Below, piece by piece: positions 10,069 to 18,552 of a DNA stretch of 47,876 nt. Source of the stretch: Prevotella sp. (GTDB lineage Bacteria > Bacteroidota > Bacteroidia > Bacteroidales > Bacteroidaceae); the NCBI GenBank assembly GCA_024695815.1, contig JAILHK010000051.1, positions 1 to 47,876 of the forward strand, written 5' to 3'. Numbering within the stretch: the stretch's first letter is position 1; each line of letters starts with the position of its first letter. The notes under the pieces were generated by a model. That model searched no databases. It was not told the origin of the DNA and saw only the letters and a list, made by a program, of their open reading frames with translations. The position numbers were made by a program, and so were the translations under genes.

Positions 10069-11496
10069 ATGAAACTAAAAATGCTTTTTGCAGCATGCAT
10101 GATGTGTGGTGCTGCGCTCGCTCAGACAACCGACGACCCCGTTGTGATGACCATCAATGGTGAGCCTGTGTTGCGTTCGGAGTTTGAGTACTCTTTTAAT
10201 AAAAACAACTCTGATGGTGTCATTGACAAGAAGACGGTAGAGGAATATGTGGACTTGTTTGTGAATTACAAATTCCAGATTGCTGCCGCACTTGAAGCAA
10301 AGATTGACACGCTGAAGTCTTATAAGGATGAGTTCCGTCAGTACCGTGACCAGCAGATCAGACCTCTGCTGGTTACGGATGCTGATATGGAGCGTGAGGC
10401 ACGTAAAATCTATGATGATGCTGCCAAGCGTGTTGGTCCAGACGGACTGATCCGAACAGCTCATATCTTGATTCGTGCTAACCAACAGGCCCCACAGGCT
10501 GAATGGGATGCTGCAAAGGTGCGCATAGATTCTATCTATAAGGCTTTGAAGGCTGGTGCCGACTTTGAAGAACTGGCTAAGAAGGTGTCGCAAGATCCCG
10601 GTTCTGCTCGTCAGGGCGGACTGTTACCTTTCGTTCAGCGCGGACAACTGGTGCAGGAGTATGAGAATGCTGCCTTTGCACTGCAACCCGGTGAGATGTC
10701 TGGCGTTGTACAATCGCCTTTCGGCTATCACATCATCTTGATGAAGGAACGCAAACCGTTTGAGCCGTTCGAGTTCCACCGCAATAGCATCTTGCGCTTT
10801 ATGGAACAGCGTAACATGCGCGACAATATTGCTAATCAGAAGATTGACTCGCTGGTGGCTGCCAATCCTAATGGCTTGACCAGAGAGGAGATGATGGATC
10901 AGAAGTCCGACGAGTTTGCTGCGAAAGATATGGAACTGAAGTATTTGATTCGTGAGTATCATGATGGTCTTCTGCTCTATGAAATCAAGAACCAGAACGT
11001 GTGGGACAAGGGTGCTAAGGACGAAAAGGGACTGGCACGCTATTTCAAGAAGCATAAGAAAAACTATGCATGGGATGAGCCCCGCTATAAGGGTATGGCT
11101 TATCATGTGAAGGACGTGGCTGACATCAAGGCCGTCAAAGACTGTGTCAAGAAACTCGATTTTGATAAGTGGGCTGACAAGTTGCGCACCACGTTCAATT
11201 CTGATTCAGTTCTCCGCATCCGTGTGGAAAAGGGCATATTTAAGAAAGGCGACAACGCCTTGGTAGATAGTCTGGTGTTTAATAAGGACACCACCGTGAC
11301 GAAGGTGAAGGACTATCCCTATGATGCTGTCTATGGAAAGATTCTGAAGAAGGGTCCTGAGTCTTATCAGGACGTACGCGGACAGGTGGTTTCTGACTAT
11401 CAGGAACAGCTGGAGAAAGAGTGGATTGCTCAGTTGCGTCGTAGATATACGTTCAGCGTAAACAAGGATGTTCTGAAGACCGTAAATAATCACTGA
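10069..11496 (+). CDS. Periplasmic peptidylprolyl isomerase, parvulin type
   Basis: 475 residues with a signal peptide (MKLKMLFAACMMCGAALAQ). A single rotamase domain at about 125-225 shows the parvulin hallmarks AHILI, DFEELAKKVSQDPGS, GGLLPFVQRGQLV and FGYHIILM. Upstream is a SurA/PrsA-like helical segment. The C-terminal 240 residues are helical and of unknown role. It probably folds outer-membrane or secreted proteins. It lies 9 bp after guaB and overlaps the next gene by one base, so it is co-transcribed with a SurA homologue. Confidence 0.88.
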   Translation: MKLKMLFAACMMCGAALAQTTDDPVVMTINGEPVLRSEFEYSFNKNNSDGVIDKKTVEEYVDLFVNYKFQIAAALEAKIDTLKSYKDEFRQYRDQQIRPLLVTDADMEREARKIYDDAAKRVGPDGLIRTAHILIRANQQAPQAEWDAAKVRIDSIYKALKAGADFEELAKKVSQDPGSARQGGLLPFVQRGQLVQEYENAAFALQPGEMSGVVQSPFGYHIILMKERKPFEPFEFHRNSILRFMEQRNMRDNIANQKIDSLVAANPNGLTREEMMDQKSDEFAAKDMELKYLIREYHDGLLLYEIKNQNVWDKGAKDEKGLARYFKKHKKNYAWDEPRYKGMAYHVKDVADIKAVKDCVKKLDFDKWADKLRTTFNSDSVLRIRVEKGIFKKGDNALVDSLVFNKDTTVTKVKDYPYDAVYGKILKKGPESYQDVRGQVVSDYQEQLEKEWIAQLRRRYTFSVNKDVLKTVNNH

Positions 11497-12869
11497 TGAA
11501 ACTGAAATGTCTTTTTTGGTCGCTGGTGGCTATGACACCAATGGCTATGATGGCCTCGGCACTCGGTAACGACTCTATTGGTACTGTGGTGGACGAGGTC
11601 GTATGGGTTGTTGGCGATGAGGCCATCCTGAAAAGTGATATCGAGGTGACCCGTATGCAGGCTGCTATGGAAGGTATGCGCTGGAAGGGTGACCCCGATT
11701 GTGCTATCCCTGAGCAGATTGCTGTTCAGAAGCTGTTTCTACATCAGGCTGCGATAGACAGTATCGAGGTGACAGAGGCTGAGGTGGCTTCGGCCATCGA
11801 GCAACGTATTGAATATATGATTCAGCAGATTGGCTCGCGCGAGAAACTGGAGGAGTATAAGAAACAGAGCATCTCGCAGATTCGTCAGTCTATGCACGAC
11901 GATCTTCGTGACCAGATGATGATTCAGCGCATGAAGGAGCATCTGGTGAAGGAGATTGCGGTGACACCTGCTGAGGTGCGCCGCTATTTCAAGGACCTGC
12001 CTTCAGACAGTCTGCCCTATGTGCCTACCGAGGTGGAGGTGCAGATTATCACGCAGACACCGCGTATCTCTGCCGAGGAGATTAACCGTGTGAAGGATGA
12101 GCTTCGCGAATATACAGATCGCGTGAATAAGGGTGAGACGTCTTTCCAGACGTTGGCTCGTCTGTATTCTGAGGACCCGGGCTCACGTAGAAATGGTGGT
12201 GAGCTGGACTACACCGGACGTGGCATGCTGGACCCAGCCTTTGCTGCTGTGGCTTTCAATCTGACAGACCCAAAGAAGGTCTCAAAGATTGTTGAGTCGG
12301 AGTTTGGCTTCCACATCATCCAGTTGGTTGATAAGCGCGGTGAGAAAATCAAGGTGCGCCATATTTTGCGTAAGCCTGTTGTCTCTGACTCGGCTATCGT
12401 ACAGGCTACCAACCGTTTGGACTCTATTGCCAAGGATATCCGTGCCGGTCTTTTTACATTTGAAGAGGGTGCTAGTGTGATTTCCGATGATAAGGATACT
12501 CGCAACAACAAGGGTTTGATGGCGAATCGTTCTGAGCGCGGTCAGACTTCTAAGTTCCAGTTGCAGGACCTGCCATCAGAGGTGGCTAAGGTTGTGGATA
12601 CACTGAAGGTGGGCCAGATTTCGAAACCGTTTGTCATGATTAATAATAATGGTAAGACGGTATGTGCCATTGCTAAGTTGAAGAGCAGAACGGAGGGACA
12701 TAAGGCAATTATCACCGAGGATTTTCAGGTGATGAAAGATTTGGTGACCGAGAAGCGTCGCGAGAAGAAACTCCATGACTGGGTGGTTAAGAAGATCAAG
12801 GATACGTATGTCCATGTGGCCGACAGATATCGTGACTGTCAGTTCGAATATCAAGGTTGGATTAAATGA
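11496..12869 (+). CDS. SurA-like outer-membrane protein chaperone / PPIase
   Basis: 457 residues with an N-terminal signal sequence. The N-terminal SurA chaperone domain covers about 30-170 (VVDEVVWVVGDEAILKSDIE is the classical SurA opening). It is followed by two parvulin domains, about 180-282 (LARLYSEDPGS, NGGELDYTGRGML, FGFHIIQL) and about 285-385 (IKVRHILRKPV), and a C-terminal helix. It chaperones beta-barrel proteins through the periplasm. It overlaps its neighbours by 1 and 4 bases. The layout matches SurA, but orthology is inferred, so I give no symbol. Confidence 0.88.
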   Translation: MKLKCLFWSLVAMTPMAMMASALGNDSIGTVVDEVVWVVGDEAILKSDIEVTRMQAAMEGMRWKGDPDCAIPEQIAVQKLFLHQAAIDSIEVTEAEVASAIEQRIEYMIQQIGSREKLEEYKKQSISQIRQSMHDDLRDQMMIQRMKEHLVKEIAVTPAEVRRYFKDLPSDSLPYVPTEVEVQIITQTPRISAEEINRVKDELREYTDRVNKGETSFQTLARLYSEDPGSRRNGGELDYTGRGMLDPAFAAVAFNLTDPKKVSKIVESEFGFHIIQLVDKRGEKIKVRHILRKPVVSDSAIVQATNRLDSIAKDIRAGLFTFEEGASVISDDKDTRNNKGLMANRSERGQTSKFQLQDLPSEVAKVVDTLKVGQISKPFVMINNNGKTVCAIAKLKSRTEGHKAIITEDFQVMKDLVTEKRREKKLHDWVVKKIKDTYVHVADRYRDCQFEYQGWIK

Positions 12870-14518
12870 ACATTAAGACCATAATACAACATGTTATGCA
12901 CAGAAGTATCATGATGATGCTTCTGTGTGTGCTCTGCATGCCCTTGGTGTTTGCGGCATCTATGACAAGTGCCAAACCCAAAGCTAAGAAGAAGACAGAC
13001 AAAAGGGTCTATCTGGTTCATGCCGACGAGCTGCGCTATGATCGTTGGCAAAACAATGATGCCCAGGTGTTGCGCGGTCATGTGCAATTTGAACATGATG
13101 GTGCAAAACTCTATTGTGACAGTGCCAACTTCTTCGAGGGTAATAATTCGTTTGAGGCTTGGGGACACGTGAAAATGTTGCAGGGCGACACGCTGTCGTT
13201 GGTCAGCGACTTCGGCTATTATAATGGCGATGACCAGATGTTAGAGGCTCTTGATAATGTGGTGCTGAAGCATCGTGGTACGACGCTCTATACGGATTCG
13301 CTCTATTTTGACCGAATCTGGAATCAGGGCTATTTCCAGAATGGCGGTCAATTGGTGGATAAAGAAACTACTCTGATAAGCGACTGGGGTGAGTATCACA
13401 CGGATACGAAGATGGCGATGTTCTATTATCATGTGGTTATGGATGATAAGCGTTTCCACCTGACCACCGACTCGTTGTATTACAACACTCGTACCAAGCA
13501 GGCACAGATCATCGGACCTTCAAACATTGTTTCTGGCGATAGTAAGATTTACTCGGAACTGGGTTTTTATAACACCGATACCGAGGTGGCGGAATTGTTA
13601 GACCGCTCGGTGTTGAGAAACGAGGGACGTGTGCTGACGGCTGACAGTCTGTGGCATAATGGGAAGACGGGCGTTAACGAGGGATTTGGAAACGTGGTCT
13701 ATACCGACTCTGTGAACAAAAACCGGCTACTTTGTAACTATGGTCATTATGAGGATAGTATAGGCTATGCCGTGTGTACGGACAGTGCTGTGGTGGTTGA
13801 CTTCTCGCAGCGCGATTCTCTTTATATGCATGCCGACACTTTCAAGGTGTTTACATACAATATCAATACCGACTCTGTCTATCGCGTTATACACGCGTAT
13901 AATAAGGTACGTGCGTATCGATTAGATGTGCAGGCCGTTTGCGACTCGCTGGTGTATGAGTCGAAGGACTCTTGCATGACGCTCTATCACGATCCAATCG
14001 TGTGGAATCAGAACCAGCAGTTGTTGGGCGAACGTATTCAGGTCTTTATGAAAGACTCTGTGCTGGACCATGCTAATGTGCTGGGACAGGCTCTTTCCAT
14101 AGAGAAGTTGCCGGAGGATAAACTCTACAACCAGGTGTCCTCAAAGGATATGTTTGCCTTCTTTGAGAAAGGTGATATTCGCGAGGGTAGGGCTGTGGAC
14201 AATGTGGAGGTGGTCTATTACCCCGTTGAGGAGTCGGACAGCTCGTATGTGGGTCTTGTGAGCATGCAAACCAGTGAACTAAAGATGTTTATGGAGAAAC
14301 GCAAATTGCAGAAGATATGGACACCTAAGGCCGATGGAACCATGTATCCGATGTCGCAGATACCTCCCGCAAAGCGCTTCCTGGAAAGGTTCGCATGGTT
14401 CGACTATGTGCGTCCGCTGTCGAAAGAGGATATTTTCAACTGGCGTCCTAAGAAGGCAGGCACCGAACTGAAAAAACAGAAAAAAAAGGAGGCACCTCGT
14501 AAGGGGATTTCCCGTTAA
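12866..14518 (+). CDS. OstA/LptA-like periplasmic LPS-transport protein
   Basis: 550 residues. The N-terminus is hydrophobic (MMMLLCVLCMPLVFAA) and serves as a signal peptide. The body is a long series of beta strands of the OstA/LptA jelly-roll type (VYLVHADELRYDRW, LRGHVQFEHDGAKLYCDSA, AWGHVKMLQGDTL, DNVVLKHRGTTLYTDSLYF). It is about three times longer than E. coli LptA, as usual for the Bacteroidota 'OstA-like' family. The likely role is part of the bridge carrying LPS to the outer membrane. The C-terminus is Lys-rich. The start overlaps the surA-like stop (ATGA). Confidence 0.82.
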   Translation: MNIKTIIQHVMHRSIMMMLLCVLCMPLVFAASMTSAKPKAKKKTDKRVYLVHADELRYDRWQNNDAQVLRGHVQFEHDGAKLYCDSANFFEGNNSFEAWGHVKMLQGDTLSLVSDFGYYNGDDQMLEALDNVVLKHRGTTLYTDSLYFDRIWNQGYFQNGGQLVDKETTLISDWGEYHTDTKMAMFYYHVVMDDKRFHLTTDSLYYNTRTKQAQIIGPSNIVSGDSKIYSELGFYNTDTEVAELLDRSVLRNEGRVLTADSLWHNGKTGVNEGFGNVVYTDSVNKNRLLCNYGHYEDSIGYAVCTDSAVVVDFSQRDSLYMHADTFKVFTYNINTDSVYRVIHAYNKVRAYRLDVQAVCDSLVYESKDSCMTLYHDPIVWNQNQQLLGERIQVFMKDSVLDHANVLGQALSIEKLPEDKLYNQVSSKDMFAFFEKGDIREGRAVDNVEVVYYPVEESDSSYVGLVSMQTSELKMFMEKRKLQKIWTPKADGTMYPMSQIPPAKRFLERFAWFDYVRPLSKEDIFNWRPKKAGTELKKQKKKEAPRKGISR

Positions 14519-14544
14519 TTAATGAATAGGAGAGAGAGTATTAT

Positions 14545-16368
14545 ATGAGTGATGTTATTCAACTGTTGCCTGATTCCGTTGCTAACCAGATTGCTGCCGG
14601 CGAGGTGATTCAGCGTCCTGCTTCGGTCATCAAGGAGCTAGTAGAGAACGCTGTCGATGCTGGTGCAAGGAATATCCGTGTGTTGGTGGTTGATGCAGGC
14701 AGAACATCCATACAGGTCATCGATGACGGATGCGGTATGTCTGAAACGGATGCCCGTTTGGCTTTCGAACGTCATGCTACATCGAAGATCCGCCAGGCAG
14801 ATGATCTCTTTGCACTTCATACCATGGGATTTCGTGGTGAGGCACTACCTTCGATTGCTGCTGTCTCGCAGGTTGAGCTGACTACACGTATGCAGGGAGA
14901 GGATATCGGTACGCACCTGACTCTGAATGCCTCGCGTGTGGTAGGGCATGAGCCCGTGGCTTGTCCGGTGGGTTGCAACTTCAAGGTGGAAAACTTGTTC
15001 TTTAATGTGCCAGCCCGCAGAAAGTTCTTGAAGACCAATGCCACGGAACTGAATAATATCCTCACAGCATTTGAGCGTATCGTGCTGGTTTATCCTGCCA
15101 TTAACTTTGTGATGTATAGCAATGGTCAGGAGATTATGAACCTGAAGGCTGGTTCTCTGCGTCAGCGTATCACCGATGTCTTTGGCAAGAAACTCAATCA
15201 GGAACTGTTGCCGGTGTCGGTAGAGACGGCCTTGTGTAACATCACTGGTTTTGTGGGTAAGCCGGAGTCGGCCAAGAAAAAAGGTGGAAACGATTATTTC
15301 TTTGTGAATGGCCGTTTTATGAAACATGCCTACTTCCATAAGGCCATCATCACAGCGTTTGAACGTCTGATACCTGTTGGTATGCAGGTGCCTTACTTTA
15401 TCTATTTTGATGTGAGTCCTGCTGATATCGATGTGAACATTCATCCTACTAAGACAGAGATTAAATTCGAGAACGAGCAGAGCATCTGGCAGATACTGGT
15501 GGCTGCTGTTAAGGACTCTATCGGTAAGTTCTGCGAGGTTCCATCTATCGACTTTGATACCGAGGGACGTCCGGAGATTCCTGTGTTTGATGCGCAGCGT
15601 GATGCCATCCAGATGCCTAAGGTTTCGTATAACTCTTCTTACAATCCTTTCAGTAGCGCACCCGAGAAACCGGCTGTAACGCCCGATTGGGAGCGACTAT
15701 ACAAGGAATCTCTTTCGAAACCGGTGGCAGAAGAAACGGAATTGTTTTTTGATAGAAAAGAGCCTCTCTTCACAGAGGAAAGTAATGCTTTGCTGGTGGA
15801 AGAGAAATCGCCTGCTCACTATCAGTACAAAGGCCGTTATATCATGACCGCCGTAAAGTCGGGATTAATGATTATTGACCAGCAGCGCGCAGATATCCGC
15901 ATTCGCTATGAACGCTATATGGAACAGTTGAAAAATCAGACGGGCAAGAGTCAGCGTATCTTATTCCCTGAGGCTGTGGAATTCTCGCCTTCGAATGCTG
16001 TGGTTCTGCAGACCATGATACCAGAGCTAGCATCTATGGGCTTTGAGATTAGCGATCTCGGTGGAGGCAGTTTTGCCATCAATGGCGTTCCTGCCGAACT
16101 CGATGATGTGGAACCAGTCAATCTGTTTCGTAGTGTTGTGTCTGATGCCATTGAGCATGGGGTAGGCTCAACCGAACAAATGCATGCTTCGTTGGCACTC
16201 AGCATGGCGCGCCATTCGGCTGTCTCGCAGGGACAAGTGCTCTCGAACGACGAGATGGAAGGCATTGTCAACCAGTTGTTCGCTTGCAGTAACGTGAATT
16301 ATACGCCCGATGGACGAGCCATCTTGTGTATATTACCACAACACGACATAGAGCAAATGTTAGGTTGA
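14545..16368 (+). CDS. mutL: DNA mismatch repair protein MutL
   Basis: 607 residues. GHKL ATPase that links MutS recognition to strand removal. [10 protein letters not shown] contains Glu34 and Asn35, DDGCGM follows, and GFRGEAL is at 95-101. The C-terminal dimerisation domain begins near 430. The endonuclease signature DQHA(x)2E(x)4E is degenerate: DQQRAD at 445-450 lacks the His and the first Glu, and no CPHGRP-like motif is present near the end ([11 protein letters not shown] instead). A GGAGAGAGAG purine stretch precedes the ATG. It is the last gene of the guaB run. Confidence 0.95.
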   Translation: MSDVIQLLPDSVANQIAAGEVIQRPASVIKELVENAVDAGARNIRVLVVDAGRTSIQVIDDGCGMSETDARLAFERHATSKIRQADDLFALHTMGFRGEALPSIAAVSQVELTTRMQGEDIGTHLTLNASRVVGHEPVACPVGCNFKVENLFFNVPARRKFLKTNATELNNILTAFERIVLVYPAINFVMYSNGQEIMNLKAGSLRQRITDVFGKKLNQELLPVSVETALCNITGFVGKPESAKKKGGNDYFFVNGRFMKHAYFHKAIITAFERLIPVGMQVPYFIYFDVSPADIDVNIHPTKTEIKFENEQSIWQILVAAVKDSIGKFCEVPSIDFDTEGRPEIPVFDAQRDAIQMPKVSYNSSYNPFSSAPEKPAVTPDWERLYKESLSKPVAEETELFFDRKEPLFTEESNALLVEEKSPAHYQYKGRYIMTAVKSGLMIIDQQRADIRIRYERYMEQLKNQTGKSQRILFPEAVEFSPSNAVVLQTMIPELASMGFEISDLGGGSFAINGVPAELDDVEPVNLFRSVVSDAIEHGVGSTEQMHASLALSMARHSAVSQGQVLSNDEMEGIVNQLFACSNVNYTPDGRAILCILPQHDIEQMLG

Positions 16369-16455
16369 AATGTTAAAAAATTAGCGGAAAAGCCCGTATT
16401 TGCATATTTTTTAAAGGAAATTAACATGTAAAATGCATTTTGTTATGCTTTTTTG

Positions 16456-16486
16456 TTGGAAGTTCTAATTATTTTATCTACTTTTG
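16456..16486 (+). promoter_or_regulatory. Strong Bacteroidota promoter for the OmpA-family gene
   Basis: TTG at 16456-16458 (preceded by TTTTG), 20 nt, then TACTTTTG at 16479-16486. The 5' untranslated region would be about 40 nt and AT-rich, as in highly expressed Bacteroidota genes. Confidence 0.75.
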
Positions 16487-16533
16487 CAGCGAATTATGAA
16501 ATAAATTATTATCGTTTCTAAAATAAAAATTGT

Positions 16534-17670
16534 ATGAAAAAGCTTTTAATGGTACTGGCCTTTGCCAGTGTTTCTGTAGCTGGTATGGCACAGGACGAGC
16601 CTACACAGAAGTTCAGTGTAGCAACCAATTCATTCTGGAGCAACTGGTTTGTACAGGCTAACCTCGTTGGAACATCTTTCTATAACGATGGTGAGTCTTA
16701 TCGTGGTCTGCTGAAGGACTACCGCACAAACCTCGGCGCTTCTGTTGCTATTGGTAAGTGGTTCACTCCTGGTCTCGGTCTTCGTACCAAGTTGAATGGT
16801 ATTTGGGGCCGCACCGTAATCTCTGAGGATGCTGAAACCAATGCAAATAAGTATTGGACTGCTAACGAGCAGGTTCTGTTCAACCTGAGCAACATGTTCT
16901 GTGGTTACAATCCCGATCGTATCTGGAACTTCATTCCTTACTTCGGTGGTAGCGTTTCTCGCAACATGAGCTACGATCAGTATGCTGCGGGTCTGAACTT
17001 CGGTATCCTGAATACTTTCAAGGTAAGCAGAAAGTTGGCAGTCAACCTCGACCTCGCATTTGGTGGTAATGAGGTTGACTTCGACGGTGCTAGATTCCCA
17101 CGTGAAGGAAAGCGCTGGAACCTCGAGCAGAAGGACCGTACCGTTAGCGTTGAGGTTGGTTTGACCTACAACCTGGGTAAAGGTACATTTGATAAGGTTC
17201 CCGATGTTGCAGCTATCAAGGCTCTCATGCAGAGCGAGATCGATGGTCTGAACGACCAGCTCCGTGCTGCTGGCGAGGAGAACGATCGTCTGAACAACAT
17301 CATCAAGAACCACAAGTGTCCTGAGGCTAAGACTGTTACCGTTAAGGAGGTTGCTGTTGCTCCCGTATCAGTATTCTTCAACATCGGTAAGTCTAAGGTT
17401 GCTTCTAAGAAGGACCTCGTAAACGTTAAGAACCTCGCTGAGGCTGCTAAGGCTAACGACAAGACTATCGTCGTAACCGGTTATGCTGATGCTAAGACTG
17501 GTAGCGCTGCTTACAACCAGAAGCTTTCTGAGAAGCGTGCTAATACCGTTAAGGCTGAGTTGGTTAAGATGGGTGTTGACGCATCTAAGATCGAGGTTGT
17601 TGCTAAGGGTGGTGTAAAGATCCTGAAGCCCGCTTCTTACGATCGTCGTGCTACTGTTGAGATTAAGTAA
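16534..17670 (+). CDS. OmpA-family outer membrane protein
   Basis: 378 residues. Signal peptide MKKLLMVLAFASVSVAGMAQ. An N-terminal beta-barrel-like region (about 25-220) is followed by a short coiled segment (IDGLNDQLRAAGEENDRLN) and a C-terminal OmpA peptidoglycan-binding domain (about 285-378: VFFNIGKSKV, VTGYADAKTGSAAYNQKLSEKRA, VEVVAKGG-like end). It anchors the outer membrane to peptidoglycan and is probably one of the major porin-like proteins. Codon choice is markedly biased, consistent with high expression. It stands alone between its own promoter and a strong terminator. Confidence 0.93.
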   Translation: MKKLLMVLAFASVSVAGMAQDEPTQKFSVATNSFWSNWFVQANLVGTSFYNDGESYRGLLKDYRTNLGASVAIGKWFTPGLGLRTKLNGIWGRTVISEDAETNANKYWTANEQVLFNLSNMFCGYNPDRIWNFIPYFGGSVSRNMSYDQYAAGLNFGILNTFKVSRKLAVNLDLAFGGNEVDFDGARFPREGKRWNLEQKDRTVSVEVGLTYNLGKGTFDKVPDVAAIKALMQSEIDGLNDQLRAAGEENDRLNNIIKNHKCPEAKTVTVKEVAVAPVSVFFNIGKSKVASKKDLVNVKNLAEAAKANDKTIVVTGYADAKTGSAAYNQKLSEKRANTVKAELVKMGVDASKIEVVAKGGVKILKPASYDRRATVEIK

Positions 17671-17693
17671 TCTAATCATAACATAGTATTCCT

Positions 17694-17730
17694 GAATCCC
17701 GTGTGGTTTTCCGCACGGGATTCTTTTTTT
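17694..17730 (+). terminator. Intrinsic terminator of the OmpA-family gene
   Basis: GAATCCCGTGTGG (17694-17706) pairs with CCGCACGGGATTC (17711-17723) around a TTTT loop, followed by a run of Ts. Confidence 0.92.
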
Positions 17731-17797
17731 GCCTTTTATTGAACTGCTTTTTTCTTTTATTGACTGTATTTTTGTCATTGTTTTGTTTCTTTGGTCG

Positions 17798-17805
17798 TAA
17801 TTTTG
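17798..17805 (+). promoter_or_regulatory. -7 box for the jelly-roll/GH127 pair
   Basis: TAATTTTG, 26 nt before the ATG at 17832. TTG at 17778-17780 (17-nt spacing) is a candidate -33 element. Confidence 0.55.
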
Positions 17806-17831
17806 TGGCGTGAAACCATAACTTAAAATTG

Positions 17832-18533
17832 ATGAAACAATTATTACTTCTTTTGATGGTGTTTGTTTATGGCACCCTAAATGCGCAGGAAACAGAACAG
17901 ACCAAGTTGTTGTCAACGCTCATAGATGGACCTTGGCTTTGCGCTTACTATCTCTTAAATAGTAATGATGAGTTAGCCGACTTGTCTTCCGATAAATGGG
18001 CAGGCCGCTGTGTGGATGAAGAAGAGTGGATACAAGGGGTAGGTCCGCTCAGTAACAGTCTCGATCAGTTTATGACGACAGAGTGGGGAAGTCAGCTACA
18101 ACCAATATTGGTAAGGCGCCATTTTACGCTTACTAAGCAACAGGTGGAAGAACTTCAGGACAAAACGATTGTGTTGACTTGTAGTTATGATGAGAATCCC
18201 AGTGTCTATTTAAATGGTAGGCTCATCTGGAACGCCTCAGGGTGGAACGATAATGATTATGATAGTTTTGTACTGATACCTCGTCAGAAAAAGTTATTTG
18301 TTGAAGGCGATAATGTGTTGGCTGTATCCTTGAGGCAAGGCGGTGGTGGTGGCCATATTGATTATGGCTTGTATTTCAATGGCTCGTTTAGTACTTCTGG
18401 CATCTGCGATGTTGTTCCAGAACAGCAGTTGCGCCAGTGTTTCAACCTCTCAGGACAACCTGTCGATGTTCCGGGGAAAGGCATCTCTATTGTCCGCGAT
18501 GGTACTATAGCAAAGAAAATAATCAGATTCTAA
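17832..18533 (+). CDS. Secreted jelly-roll (galactose-binding-like) protein
   Basis: 233 residues from ATG 17832; the TTG three bases upstream is rejected. Signal peptide MKQLLLLLMVFVYGTLNAQ. The central part (VLTCSYDENPSVYLNGRLIW, then DSFVLIP, EGDNVLAVSLRQGGGG) has the pattern of the sugar-binding jelly-roll domain found in GH2-type enzymes, with no catalytic domain attached. It lies 19 bp upstream of a GH127 gene and is probably co-transcribed, so it may help that enzyme bind glycans. The fold call rests on pattern only. Confidence 0.65.
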   Translation: MKQLLLLLMVFVYGTLNAQETEQTKLLSTLIDGPWLCAYYLLNSNDELADLSSDKWAGRCVDEEEWIQGVGPLSNSLDQFMTTEWGSQLQPILVRRHFTLTKQQVEELQDKTIVLTCSYDENPSVYLNGRLIWNASGWNDNDYDSFVLIPRQKKLFVEGDNVLAVSLRQGGGGGHIDYGLYFNGSFSTSGICDVVPEQQLRQCFNLSGQPVDVPGKGISIVRDGTIAKKIIRF

Positions 18534-18552
18534 AATAAAAACCTTACAAGAA

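Noticed and set aside
16369..16455. Terminator after mutL
   Set aside because: AT-rich with T-runs, but no stem of useful length was found.
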